A DNA stretch of 64,000 nt from Neobacillus kokaensis (GTDB lineage Bacteria; Bacillota; Bacilli; Bacillales; Cytobacillaceae). The DNA is taken from assembly GCF_014656545.1 (NCBI RefSeq), contig NZ_BNDS01000004.1:97245-161244 (forward strand), written 5' to 3'. The notes beneath the pieces were generated by a model, which was given only the letters and a program-made list of their open reading frames with translations, did no database searches and was not told where the DNA came from. The position numbers and the translations under genes are program-made. Shown here piece after piece: positions 29,641 through 37,813 of this stretch (position 1 is the first letter of the stretch; the number at the start of each line of letters is the position of its first letter).

Positions 29641-30522
29641 TTACCCTTTTAATGAACCGATCATGATTCCTTTAATAAAGTATTTCTGTACAAACGGATA
29701 GATTAGTACGATTGGACCAATGGAGATAATTACGGTTGCTGCCCGTACATTGCTCAGCATCAATTTTGAACTAGCCATGCCGCCGCCGCCCATTTGAGCA
29801 TTTTGTGTTAGATCCATTGCCGTCAGCATGTCCCGTACAATAATTTGTAAGACAGTTTTTGAGTCACTTTGGATATAAACTAAGGCGTGGAACCATTCAT
29901 TCCAATGATACACAGCTGCCCAAAGTGCCACAGTGGCAATAACCGGCTTTGAAATTGGAATAATAATTTTCGTTAGAATTTGAAAATAATTTGCCCCGTC
30001 AATAATCGCAGATTCCTCAATCCCTTTATCGATCGTCATAAAATAATTCCGCATGATAATAATAAAGAACACATTCACTGCTGACGGTAAAATCAGTGAC
30101 AGGCTGTTGTCAAGCAATCCAAGATTTTTGATTAACAAGTAATCGGGAATCATTCCCCCAGAAAAAAACATCGCAATCAAGAAAAAGATAGTAAAAAAGT
30201 TGCGGAAAGGCAGGTCTTTTTTTGAAAGCGGATAGGCTGCAAGCACCGTAAACGAGACAATTAAAATCGTGCCGGCAACCGTCCTAATAATCGTATTTAC
30301 ATATGCCTTCATCACGTTCCCGTATGAAAACACAAATTCATACGCATCTGTAATCCAGCGATCTGGCCATAAATGGACCCCAAGGCTTGACGATGCATTG
30401 GCATCTGAGAAAGATAAGACAATTGTCTGCCAAAAAGGATACAGCACAAGAAGAGAGAACAAAATGTATCCCGTCATATTAAGAAAATCAAATAACGACA
30501 GCTTTTTTCGCGTACGCCCCAT
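29641..30522 (-). CDS. ABC importer 2 permease (LplC/YtcP-type)
   Basis: 293 residues with six predicted membrane helices. The EAA loop is ESAIIDGANYFQILTKIIIP and the C-terminus is KYFIKGIMIGSLKG as in YtcP/LplC. The ATG follows GGAAGGGGG. It stands between the LplB-type permease (15 bp upstream in transcription) and the lipoprotein gene (14 bp downstream), giving the full B-C-A order of Lpl operons. No ATPase gene accompanies it. Confidence 0.92.
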   Translation of the reverse strand: MGRTRKKLSLFDFLNMTGYILFSLLVLYPFWQTIVLSFSDANASSSLGVHLWPDRWITDAYEFVFSYGNVMKAYVNTIIRTVAGTILIVSFTVLAAYPLSKKDLPFRNFFTIFFLIAMFFSGGMIPDYLLIKNLGLLDNSLSLILPSAVNVFFIIIMRNYFMTIDKGIEESAIIDGANYFQILTKIIIPISKPVIATVALWAAVYHWNEWFHALVYIQSDSKTVLQIIVRDMLTAMDLTQNAQMGGGGMASSKLMLSNVRAATVIISIGPIVLIYPFVQKYFIKGIMIGSLKG

Positions 30523-30537
30523 TTAATAACCCCCTTC

Positions 30538-31488
30538 CTACCAAATTCCATGTTCGCTTTTTCTACGGATAATCGCATTCGCAGTGAGGATGAGCACGAT
30601 TCCGACAACGTTTTTAAATAATCCTACGGCGGTTGCATAGTCAAATTGGAATTGTTCCAAACCGCTCCGATAGACATACGTATCAATGATGTCAGCAACC
30701 TCATAGACTAACGGGTTGTACAAGTTAAGAATTTGATCAAAACCAGCGTTTAAAATACTGCCCAGTCTAAGAATAAACATGATGATAACCATCGGCATGA
30801 TGGAAGGGAGTGTAACGTGAATCATCTTGTGAAATCTGCCTGCACCATCCATTTCCGCTGCTTCATACAATTGCGGATCAATGGAGGCAATCGAAGCTAA
30901 ATAAATAATCGCTCCCCAGCCAATTTCTTTCCACATATCTGTTAAGATTAGAATAGGGACAAAAGAGGTCTTGTCCGCCATAAAATTGATTGGATCCCCT
31001 CCAAAGAGGGTAATAAAAAAGTTAATAATTCCCCTTTGTGGAGAAAACACTTCAATCACCATTGCCGACAAAATAACCCAAGACATGAAATGCGGCAAAT
31101 AGGATATCGATTGCGTCACCTTTTTAAATTTCTCATTCTTAATTTCATTTAACAAGATGGCAAAAATAATTGGTGCCGGGAACACAATCACAATTTTTAA
31201 TAAGCTGATCACGATTGTATTTTTCAATGCCCTTAAAAATAAGAAATCACTAAAAAGTCTTTTGAAGTGTTCAAAGTTGTTCCACGGACTATCCCAAATA
31301 CCCAAGCCAGGCGAAAAGTTTTTAAAGGCAATTAATATCCCGTACATCGGAATGTAGTGGAATATAAATAGCATTACCATTGGAATGAGCATCATGAAAT
31401 AAAGACCTTTCATCTTCTTCATCTGTACCCAAGTGGCCTTCGTTTTGCGTTCAGGTGTTGTCTCTGCCTTCTGTAATGCTGTTTGCAT
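30538..31488 (-). CDS. ABC importer 2 permease (LplB-type)
   Basis: 316 residues. A charged cytoplasmic N-terminus of about 25 residues is followed by six membrane helices, with EAA loop YEAAEMDGAGRFHKMIHVTLP split here as YEAAEMDGAGRF and IHVTLP, and C-terminus RKSEHGIW. It is the first gene of the importer 2 operon. The leader carries a consensus cre box (31517). The ATG follows GGGGAGG. The YesM/YesN-type two-component genes lie immediately upstream and are the likely regulators. Confidence 0.92.
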   Translation of the reverse strand: MQTALQKAETTPERKTKATWVQMKKMKGLYFMMLIPMVMLFIFHYIPMYGILIAFKNFSPGLGIWDSPWNNFEHFKRLFSDFLFLRALKNTIVISLLKIVIVFPAPIIFAILLNEIKNEKFKKVTQSISYLPHFMSWVILSAMVIEVFSPQRGIINFFITLFGGDPINFMADKTSFVPILILTDMWKEIGWGAIIYLASIASIDPQLYEAAEMDGAGRFHKMIHVTLPSIMPMVIIMFILRLGSILNAGFDQILNLYNPLVYEVADIIDTYVYRSGLEQFQFDYATAVGLFKNVVGIVLILTANAIIRRKSEHGIW

Positions 31489-31516
31489 TTGAATATCCTC
31501 CCCTCTATGTTGTATC

Positions 31517-31531
31517 TTGAAAACGTTTCCT
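31517..31531 (+). promoter_or_regulatory. Consensus cre box before importer 2
   Basis: TTGAAAACGTTTCCT matches WTGNAANCGNWNNCW at all 15 positions. It is 28 bp upstream of the LplB-type ATG. Indicates CcpA-dependent repression of the importer 2, sialidase and esterase operon when preferred sugars are present. Confidence 0.75.
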
Positions 31532-31606
31532 GTTTTTAGAATAATAGAAATTATCCGTTTTTAGTTTCACTTTCTTTAGGAAAAATAACACTATTTTAAG
31601 AAGAGT

Positions 31607-31639
31607 AAAAAAAAATAGAGGTACTCTAAGAGTAACCTC
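31607..31639 (-). terminator. Terminator of the two-component system genes
   Basis: Stem GAGGTTACTCT/AGAGTACCTC (one bulge) at 31618-31639, followed on the minus strand by a run of Ts (31615-31607). It begins 4 bp after the kinase stop codon. Confidence 0.82.
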
Positions 31640-31642
31640 ATA

Positions 31643-34387
31643 TTAGGAAACAGCAGGAAGGATAATGGTAACCACTGTTCCCTCCCCCCAAACACTGTCT
31701 ATATCAAGCCCATATCTGTCTCCGAAATGCAGCCTGATTCTGCCGTTAACATTGTATATTCCGGCTTTATCCAGCGATGCTGAAGCCAGCTGACTTTTTA
31801 TGACGGCCAGCTGTTCTTCCTTAATTCCAGATGCATTATCTTTAACAATGATATGAATCTGATCCGCCTTTAGTTTGCATGAAATTTGGATTGTGACCAT
31901 GTTCTTTGTTTTTCTCGCTCCATGGTGAATAGCATTTTCAATCACCGGCTGCAGAATAAGCTTGACTGTTTTATTATTCAAAAGATTGTCATCGACATCC
32001 CAGATGCATTCAAAGTTGTCAAAACGATAAGACATAATCTTCACATAGGTTTTCGTGTACACCAGTTCATCGCGGAGACTAATCATAACTTGTTCCCGGT
32101 TGGTGATAAAACGAAACAACTTGCTTAAAGAAGCAATCATTTCAATCGCTTTATCCGTTTCATTTGCTTCGACTAGGTAAATCAAATTATCCAGGGTATT
32201 ATATAAAAAGTGCGGATTAATTTGTGCCTGCAGAGCATTCAACTGCAGTTCGCGCTTTTCGTATTTTAATTGAATTCGTTCTTGATTCGTTAAAAGGGTT
32301 TCGTGAATCAATTCTTCCATTCTCTCAACCGTTTTTGTGAATTTTTGCGTAAGTGAATCCACTTCATCAATTCCCGATAATCGTTCAACCACTTTATGAT
32401 GAGACCCTTTTAGATCAAAAGTATCGAACAGTGCATTTAATTGACCGATAGGACGCAGCATTCGTTTCGAAATCCAATACGCAAATAGCAGAAGCAGCAT
32501 GATAATGAGAAAAAATAGATAGAAGTCATTGATAAATAATTGGTTAACCTGTTTTTGATTATTAGAATAATTGTATTTCGAAATAAATTTCCAGTCTAGG
32601 CCTGTAATTTCCGTACTATATTCATGATAATTTGAACTATCCTTATGCATGCTCTTCCTCGAGTCAAACATCTTGCCAATTTTAAGCGGGTCCTGATGTG
32701 ATAAAATCCTGTTTCTTTTATCAGCTAAAAGCATTTCAAGGCCTGTTTTTTGCCATTCAGAATAAAGCTTTGCCAATTGAATGCTTTCAATATCGATTGT
32801 AATGTAGCCAATATTTGAATAATCTAATGGGGATAAGATAGGCATTCCAATCACTATAATCGCATTATTAAATCGATCACTTTCAAGTTTATAGCTGATT
32901 TTCCGGCTCGAACCCTCTAGATTTCTCATAAAACCAGCATCCAATTGCCTCGTTTGAGTTTGTGTATTCGTATAAAGAATCCTTCCTGACAAGTCGTAAA
33001 TTTTAATATTATTACGTCCTAATTCAAGAAATTGCTTTTTGTCAATTAACTCTTGACCAATGCTTTCGGCATCATGCTCCAGCATGTAATGCTGAATGTT
33101 GTTGTTATAAGCAATTCGAGCCATCAGCAGCTCCCGTTGGTTAATTTCATTGTTCATCAATCGTGCCATTTTTTCATGAACGGAATGATAGCTTTCCTGT
33201 AAGTCTCCTGAAACAAGCTCGGAAGTTTGTACGTAGATAACAACCATAAATATCAAAAGCGGCAGCAAGACCGTTATGACAAAATAAAAAAAGAAGCGCT
33301 CACGCAAACTCATTTTTATGCCATCATTTTTCTTCTCCTGCAGAAGACTGCTATAATTCCGGCTCTCTTCATACTCCTTCATCGAATCGATTAATCGATA
33401 AAGCGGTCGCAAAACTTTTCGTCCTACCATTCTAGAAAAAATATAAGCAGCCAAGGCCGAACAAAGAAATGTAAAAATAATCATTTTCCACATAAGGTCC
33501 ATTTGCTTTTTATAAAAGCCTAATGGTTCTTCATATATGAGCTGGAAATTATAATAGGGGATGCTTGAATAATAGACCCCTGTATCTCCCCTTGATAAAA
33601 ATAATCCTTTTTCAGCTTGCTTAAATGCAGCCATTTTTTTCGGAATATCCTCGTCAACCCTTTTTCCTTTAAAAAATATTCGACCATTTTGGTCATATAT
33701 TCCAATTTGGTCAGCATAAAAGATATTATCATCTAAGTTTTTGGGATTGATAAAGACTAAAATAACGCCTTTATTAACCCCGTCCGCAGAAGTGATATTT
33801 GTTCCAAACATTAGGCTGTTATTCAAATCTTTGAATTTAGAGGCATCATTCTTATCTCCCTTAGATGCTGTTGGCAGCTCAATACTTCTGTTCGCCTCAC
33901 CTTTGTTAATAAGATGAAAATTACCTTCTACTTCAGATTTTATCTTCATTCCATTAAACTTGAAATCTATATATTTCCTATCGGAACTAAATTGTGTTTT
34001 CGGTGTAATAATAAGGATATTTTCAATCAACTTATTATTTTGCCTGATTGTATACAAGTAGTCTTCGAGACTTCCAAGCTGGTGGTATTTCTCAGAGGGA
34101 CTCAGTGCTGAACCGCTCAATTCATCTAAATAGCGAATGACAATTTCGTTTGTTTTTAAATTGTCAATCGTATCATATACTTTATTAAACTCTGTTTGCA
34201 GCTCATAGGAAATCTGATCTATTCTTAACTGGATAGATGATTCTTTCCTCTCTTCAATAAAGTTTTTTATTTTCATATAATATATACTGCTTAACAGCAA
34301 CAGCAAAACGAACACAGCTATTATTGAAAAGCGTAATAAAAAGGTATGGAAATACTGTGTCTTATTAAGTATCTTCTGTTTCCTCAT
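31643..34387 (-). CDS. YesM-type histidine kinase with two sensor modules in series
   Basis: 914 residues against about 580 for YesM. Helix 1 (about residues 17-40), an extracellular module, helix 2 (about 290-312) and a HAMP-like segment are followed at about residue 358 by what looks like the start of a complete YesM protein. This second part has LRERFFFYFVITVLLPLLIF as helix 3, a second extracellular Cache-like module (about 390-625), helix 4 and HAMP (to about 700). The His_kinase motif LQAQINPHFLYNTLDNL holds the phospho-His, followed by the ATPase with N-box VIENAIHHG, DNASGI and YNVNGRI. It presumably phosphorylates the regulator encoded 18 bp upstream and controls importer 2. Confidence 0.92.
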   Translation of the reverse strand: MRKQKILNKTQYFHTFLLRFSIIAVFVLLLLLSSIYYMKIKNFIEERKESSIQLRIDQISYELQTEFNKVYDTIDNLKTNEIVIRYLDELSGSALSPSEKYHQLGSLEDYLYTIRQNNKLIENILIITPKTQFSSDRKYIDFKFNGMKIKSEVEGNFHLINKGEANRSIELPTASKGDKNDASKFKDLNNSLMFGTNITSADGVNKGVILVFINPKNLDDNIFYADQIGIYDQNGRIFFKGKRVDEDIPKKMAAFKQAEKGLFLSRGDTGVYYSSIPYYNFQLIYEEPLGFYKKQMDLMWKMIIFTFLCSALAAYIFSRMVGRKVLRPLYRLIDSMKEYEESRNYSSLLQEKKNDGIKMSLRERFFFYFVITVLLPLLIFMVVIYVQTSELVSGDLQESYHSVHEKMARLMNNEINQRELLMARIAYNNNIQHYMLEHDAESIGQELIDKKQFLELGRNNIKIYDLSGRILYTNTQTQTRQLDAGFMRNLEGSSRKISYKLESDRFNNAIIVIGMPILSPLDYSNIGYITIDIESIQLAKLYSEWQKTGLEMLLADKRNRILSHQDPLKIGKMFDSRKSMHKDSSNYHEYSTEITGLDWKFISKYNYSNNQKQVNQLFINDFYLFFLIIMLLLLFAYWISKRMLRPIGQLNALFDTFDLKGSHHKVVERLSGIDEVDSLTQKFTKTVERMEELIHETLLTNQERIQLKYEKRELQLNALQAQINPHFLYNTLDNLIYLVEANETDKAIEMIASLSKLFRFITNREQVMISLRDELVYTKTYVKIMSYRFDNFECIWDVDDNLLNNKTVKLILQPVIENAIHHGARKTKNMVTIQISCKLKADQIHIIVKDNASGIKEEQLAVIKSQLASASLDKAGIYNVNGRIRLHFGDRYGLDIDSVWGEGTVVTIILPAVS

Positions 34388-34405
34388 GGTGTATCTCCTC
34401 TAAGG

Positions 34406-35977
34406 TTACTGTCTCCTGAACACAACAGGAGTAACACCTGTTTCATTTTTAAATACTTTATTAAAATACGAATGACTTTGGAATCCAACCATATCGGAAA
34501 TCACCTTAATTTTATAATCCGTTTTTCTTAGCAGCTGTGCTGCTTTTTCAACCCTTACCTTATTGATGTAATCGATAAAATTTTGTCCTGTTTCTTTCTT
34601 AAAGATGGCACTAAAATACGCTTGATGTAAAAACAACCGTTGAGAAATATCCTCGAGCGTGATTCTTTCCTGATAATTTTCCTTTACATATTCTTTCGCC
34701 ATCTGAACATAACGGTTCAAATCCCTCTCATCTTTATTGAGCAAATCAAAAGAAATCGCTTCTAACATTTGTGTCAGCCATCTCTTTAATTCTTTTAAAG
34801 AATCAATCTCGTATATTCTCCCTAATACTTGTTGATGATCAATGGAAGATAGAGAAAAACCTTTTTCTTTCATAGTAAACATAAGAATAATCATCAATTC
34901 TGAACAGGAACTTCGAATATCGGCAATTTGCAATCGGCCAGATCTTTTTAATTCATCAAAGAAACCATTTACTAGATTGGTTACTATTGCTATCTCCCCT
35001 GTCTTCATTGATTCCATTAGCTGCTGCTCCATATTCTTTACATGGTCTAGCATAAAGCTTTGCAGCGGCTTTTGGTTCCCTTTATCATCACTGATCGGTA
35101 AGTCCTCATAAAAAATAACCGTCTCATAATCATTGAAATATTTATAACTATAAGCATACACAGCTTCATTATAGGAACGGCAAATTTCCTTGAACGGAGC
35201 CGGGTTCCCAACCCCAACGGCAAAGCTTTGTATATCTTTAAATAAACTGCCTAAGTTTTCACCTAATGAATCAATAAACAGCTTGATATCGGGCATTAAT
35301 GCTTTTTTGGTCAGAAACTTTGGTTCTGAGATTAACAAAATAAGGCTATTTCCATAAAATAAAATAGGAGTTTGATAGCGATTCCAAAAATCTGCAGCAT
35401 ATTCGGTGATTCTTTGCCGCATCGAAAATGTGGAAGCTTCTTTAAATAGTCTTTCAAAAGAAATTATTGCGATTCTAAAGGAATCACTCGTCCATCTATT
35501 TGTATAACTGTTCACATTATTCCCTTTGATTAAATCCAGCAGCATTACTTCCTCTGCATTCCATTTCTCGCTTTGCTGGCTGGCTTTTTTTACTTCCTCG
35601 TCTTCTCTTATTTGTTCAGCTAGTTTTGTAAAACAATCGTAAAAATCATTTTTCATCAATGGTTTCAACAAGTAACCCTTTACACCATATTGAATAGCAT
35701 CCTGGGCATATTTAAAATCATCATAAGCACTAAGAATAACCATTTTAATATCGGGAAATGCTTTTCCTGCCTCTTTAGCAAGCTCTAGTCCTGTCATTTC
35801 TGGCATCAGAACGTCTGTCAAAACGGCATGTGGACGTTCCTGCTTGATTAACTCCAGAGCTTCTGTCCCGTTTTCCGCAGTACCAGCCACCTTGAAACCC
35901 ACTTCAGTCCATGGAAAAAATTGAGCCAGTCGATCACGAATATTTTTCTCATCATCAACAATAATAATCTTGTACAT
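34406..35977 (-). CDS. YesN-type response regulator with AraC DNA-binding domain
   Basis: 523 residues. The receiver domain (1-120) has DDEKN, the phospho-acceptor Asp in HAVLTDVLMPE, and KPL. A long middle region of unknown fold follows, and the C-terminal AraC HTH (about 425-523) has YVKENYQERITLEDISQRLF and GFQSHSYFNKVFKNETG. The ATG at 35977 has GGGCGGGG 7 bp ahead; a GTG at 35983 is less well placed. It is the partner of the downstream kinase gene. It likely activates the importer 2 operon, and possibly sulfatase 2 on the other side. Confidence 0.92.
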   Translation of the reverse strand: MYKIIIVDDEKNIRDRLAQFFPWTEVGFKVAGTAENGTEALELIKQERPHAVLTDVLMPEMTGLELAKEAGKAFPDIKMVILSAYDDFKYAQDAIQYGVKGYLLKPLMKNDFYDCFTKLAEQIREDEEVKKASQQSEKWNAEEVMLLDLIKGNNVNSYTNRWTSDSFRIAIISFERLFKEASTFSMRQRITEYAADFWNRYQTPILFYGNSLILLISEPKFLTKKALMPDIKLFIDSLGENLGSLFKDIQSFAVGVGNPAPFKEICRSYNEAVYAYSYKYFNDYETVIFYEDLPISDDKGNQKPLQSFMLDHVKNMEQQLMESMKTGEIAIVTNLVNGFFDELKRSGRLQIADIRSSCSELMIILMFTMKEKGFSLSSIDHQQVLGRIYEIDSLKELKRWLTQMLEAISFDLLNKDERDLNRYVQMAKEYVKENYQERITLEDISQRLFLHQAYFSAIFKKETGQNFIDYINKVRVEKAAQLLRKTDYKIKVISDMVGFQSHSYFNKVFKNETGVTPVVFRRQ

Positions 35978-36148
35978 TATCACACCCCGCCCTTTTCTTA
36001 GAAAATTGCGATTTATCTCTCATAGTATATAGTAACAAATTACTAGCATAATCAAAAAAACAAATTTTGTCAGATTATAGCTACTATTTATACTTTTAGA
36101 AAATATTGTCCAAGATGATGCCATTCACAGAGATTTCTAGCAAGAATG

Positions 36149-36180
36149 AAAAAAAAAACACAACCAGCTGGTTGTGCTTT
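36149..36180 (-). terminator. Terminator after sulfatase 2
   Basis: CACAACCAGCTGGTTGTG (36159-36176) is a perfect palindrome. It is followed on the minus strand by ten Ts (36158-36149) and lies 9 bp beyond the sulfatase 2 stop codon. Confidence 0.87.
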
Positions 36181-36185
36181 TCACT

Positions 36186-37643
36186 CTACCACAGAGCTTT
36201 ACGAACAGGCAGTGGGTCTTGAGCCTGCATTTGCCGATGAATCATCGTTTCCATCATCTTACATTTAATCTCCTGATATTCTTTATTAAAGAAAAGGTTA
36301 TTCCGTTCATTAGGATCCTTTTCTAAATCAAACAGCTCTCCATAGCCTTCATCAGCAAAAATTACCAGCTTATATCGATTCGTTCGCAAACATTTTGCAT
36401 GGATGCCGCGGTCATGTGCATCATATTCCGTCAGCGCCGACACCCGTACACAATCCCTATTTCCTTCAATAACTTCCCGTTGTGAAATTCCATGGATACC
36501 TTCGGGAATGGACTCCCAGCCAGTAAGATCAAGAAGCGTCGGAACAATATCAACATGCTCTATAAGTGCATCCGTAATTAATCCTTGCTTGATACCAGGT
36601 CCTTTGAAAATCATCGGTATCCGTGTCAATCCCTCATAAAACCAAGGGCCCTTATATAAAAGACCGTGATCGCCCAAAAGCTCCCCATGATCGCTGGTAA
36701 AGACAATCACCAATTCATCATTCAGCCCTTTTTCTTCCCAAGCTCTTAAGATCCTTCCAATTTCCTCATCAATAAACGAAATCATCGCGTAGTAATTTCG
36801 AACCAGCCTTTGCATTTGTTTTTTGTCCAGGCTGTGGGCTCCTCCACCCCCAGGCCAGTAGCCTCCAAGCTTTTGAATCCTTAAATGCTCGGGACGGCCC
36901 AGCCCATCAGAAGCATCGCCCTTCGGCATTGGAACGTCCTTGCCCTCATATAATTTGGCAAAGGCTTCCGGTGCATTAAACGGATGGTGAGGATCAACAA
37001 AGCTGCTCCATAAAAACAAAGGCTGCTCACTTGAGTGTTCTTCAATCACCCGGATGCTATGATCGGCGATCCAGCGGGTTTGGTGAAGTTCAAGGGGCAG
37101 TTCACTTTCCCAGACGTCACCGTCGGCATTGTCTGACCTGTACCAGTCCCTTTTAAGACGAGAAGCTGCTTCCGGGGCACGGCTTCTGATTTCATCTAGA
37201 TATTCTCCAATCATATTATCTTCAGAAATATGATGTTCATCAAATCCATAATACGTGCCATCCCTTTCCCTGCCGCGGTCACGAATAGACACTTCCTCCG
37301 CTTCATGGCCGAAGCCATTCTTAAGCTGCTGCCTAAAGTGCATTTTTCCTACGCCCGCCGTTCGATAGCCTGCTTGCTTTAGATGATCGCACAATGTCTC
37401 TTCATCCTCATTGAGTGATACCCCAATATTCCAGGCTCCATGAACTTGGGGATATCGGCCCGTAAAGATCGACGCCCGCGAAGGTGTACAGACAGGACTT
37501 GCACAGTAGGCGCTGCTAAACACCGTCCCTTCGGCAGCAAGCTTATCCAGATTGGGCGTGATTACTGCGGAATTAAGAAATCCCATGGCATCGCCTCTCA
37601 TCTGGTCTGTTGTAATGAGCCAAATATGTTTTTTCTTGGGCAT
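36186..37643 (-). CDS. Type I sulfatase 2 (cytoplasmic)
   Basis: 485 residues. Metal ligands lie in WLITTDQMRGDAM, the formylglycine motif is C52-T-P-S-R56 in ASIFTGRYPQ context, the FTSDHGELLGDHGLLYKG metal/active-site segment is near residue 330, and KGPWFYEGLTRIPMIFKGPG follows (18-residue and shorter parts are all visible). It desulfates a sugar after Cys-to-formylglycine conversion. No signal peptide. The ATG follows AAGGGGG. It is transcribed after the GH123/DUF4091 gene, separated by a long imperfect inverted repeat, and ends at a strong terminator. Its sulfate position and sugar are not determinable by eye. Confidence 0.92.
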   Translation of the reverse strand: MPKKKHIWLITTDQMRGDAMGFLNSAVITPNLDKLAAEGTVFSSAYCASPVCTPSRASIFTGRYPQVHGAWNIGVSLNEDEETLCDHLKQAGYRTAGVGKMHFRQQLKNGFGHEAEEVSIRDRGRERDGTYYGFDEHHISEDNMIGEYLDEIRSRAPEAASRLKRDWYRSDNADGDVWESELPLELHQTRWIADHSIRVIEEHSSEQPLFLWSSFVDPHHPFNAPEAFAKLYEGKDVPMPKGDASDGLGRPEHLRIQKLGGYWPGGGGAHSLDKKQMQRLVRNYYAMISFIDEEIGRILRAWEEKGLNDELVIVFTSDHGELLGDHGLLYKGPWFYEGLTRIPMIFKGPGIKQGLITDALIEHVDIVPTLLDLTGWESIPEGIHGISQREVIEGNRDCVRVSALTEYDAHDRGIHAKCLRTNRYKLVIFADEGYGELFDLEKDPNERNNLFFNKEYQEIKCKMMETMIHRQMQAQDPLPVRKALW

Positions 37644-37710
37644 AGTTCAATTCCCCCTTCAAAAAACTATTATTCTTATACAAATGTGAAAGTAATTATA
37701 AAAAAAGCAA

Positions 37711-37788
37711 ATTAATAGAAGCTCGCAAGCAAGGGGAAATTTTTCTAAATAGCAAAGTTAAATTCCCTTGCAGGAGCTTCCTATTAAT
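37711..37788. other. Long imperfect inverted repeat between GH123 and sulfatase 2 genes
   Basis: Left arm 37711-37741 (starts ATTAATAGAAGCTCGCAAG) and right arm 37757-37788 (ends AGGAGCTTCCTATTAAT) pair over about 25 bp with a few mismatches and bulges, leaving an A/T-rich loop. A second small hairpin, AATGGTT/AACCATT, is at 37792-37812, directly after the GH123 stop. No T run follows, so a processing or attenuation element is more likely than a classical terminator. Confidence 0.65.
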
Positions 37789-37813
37789 CATAATGGTTCA
37801 ATAAATAACCATT

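Noticed and set aside
31643..34387. Misassembly or fusion of two kinase genes
   Set aside because: The reading frame is continuous through the junction. The first module lacks kinase motifs and is followed by a HAMP-like linker, so a genuine double-sensor protein is more likely.
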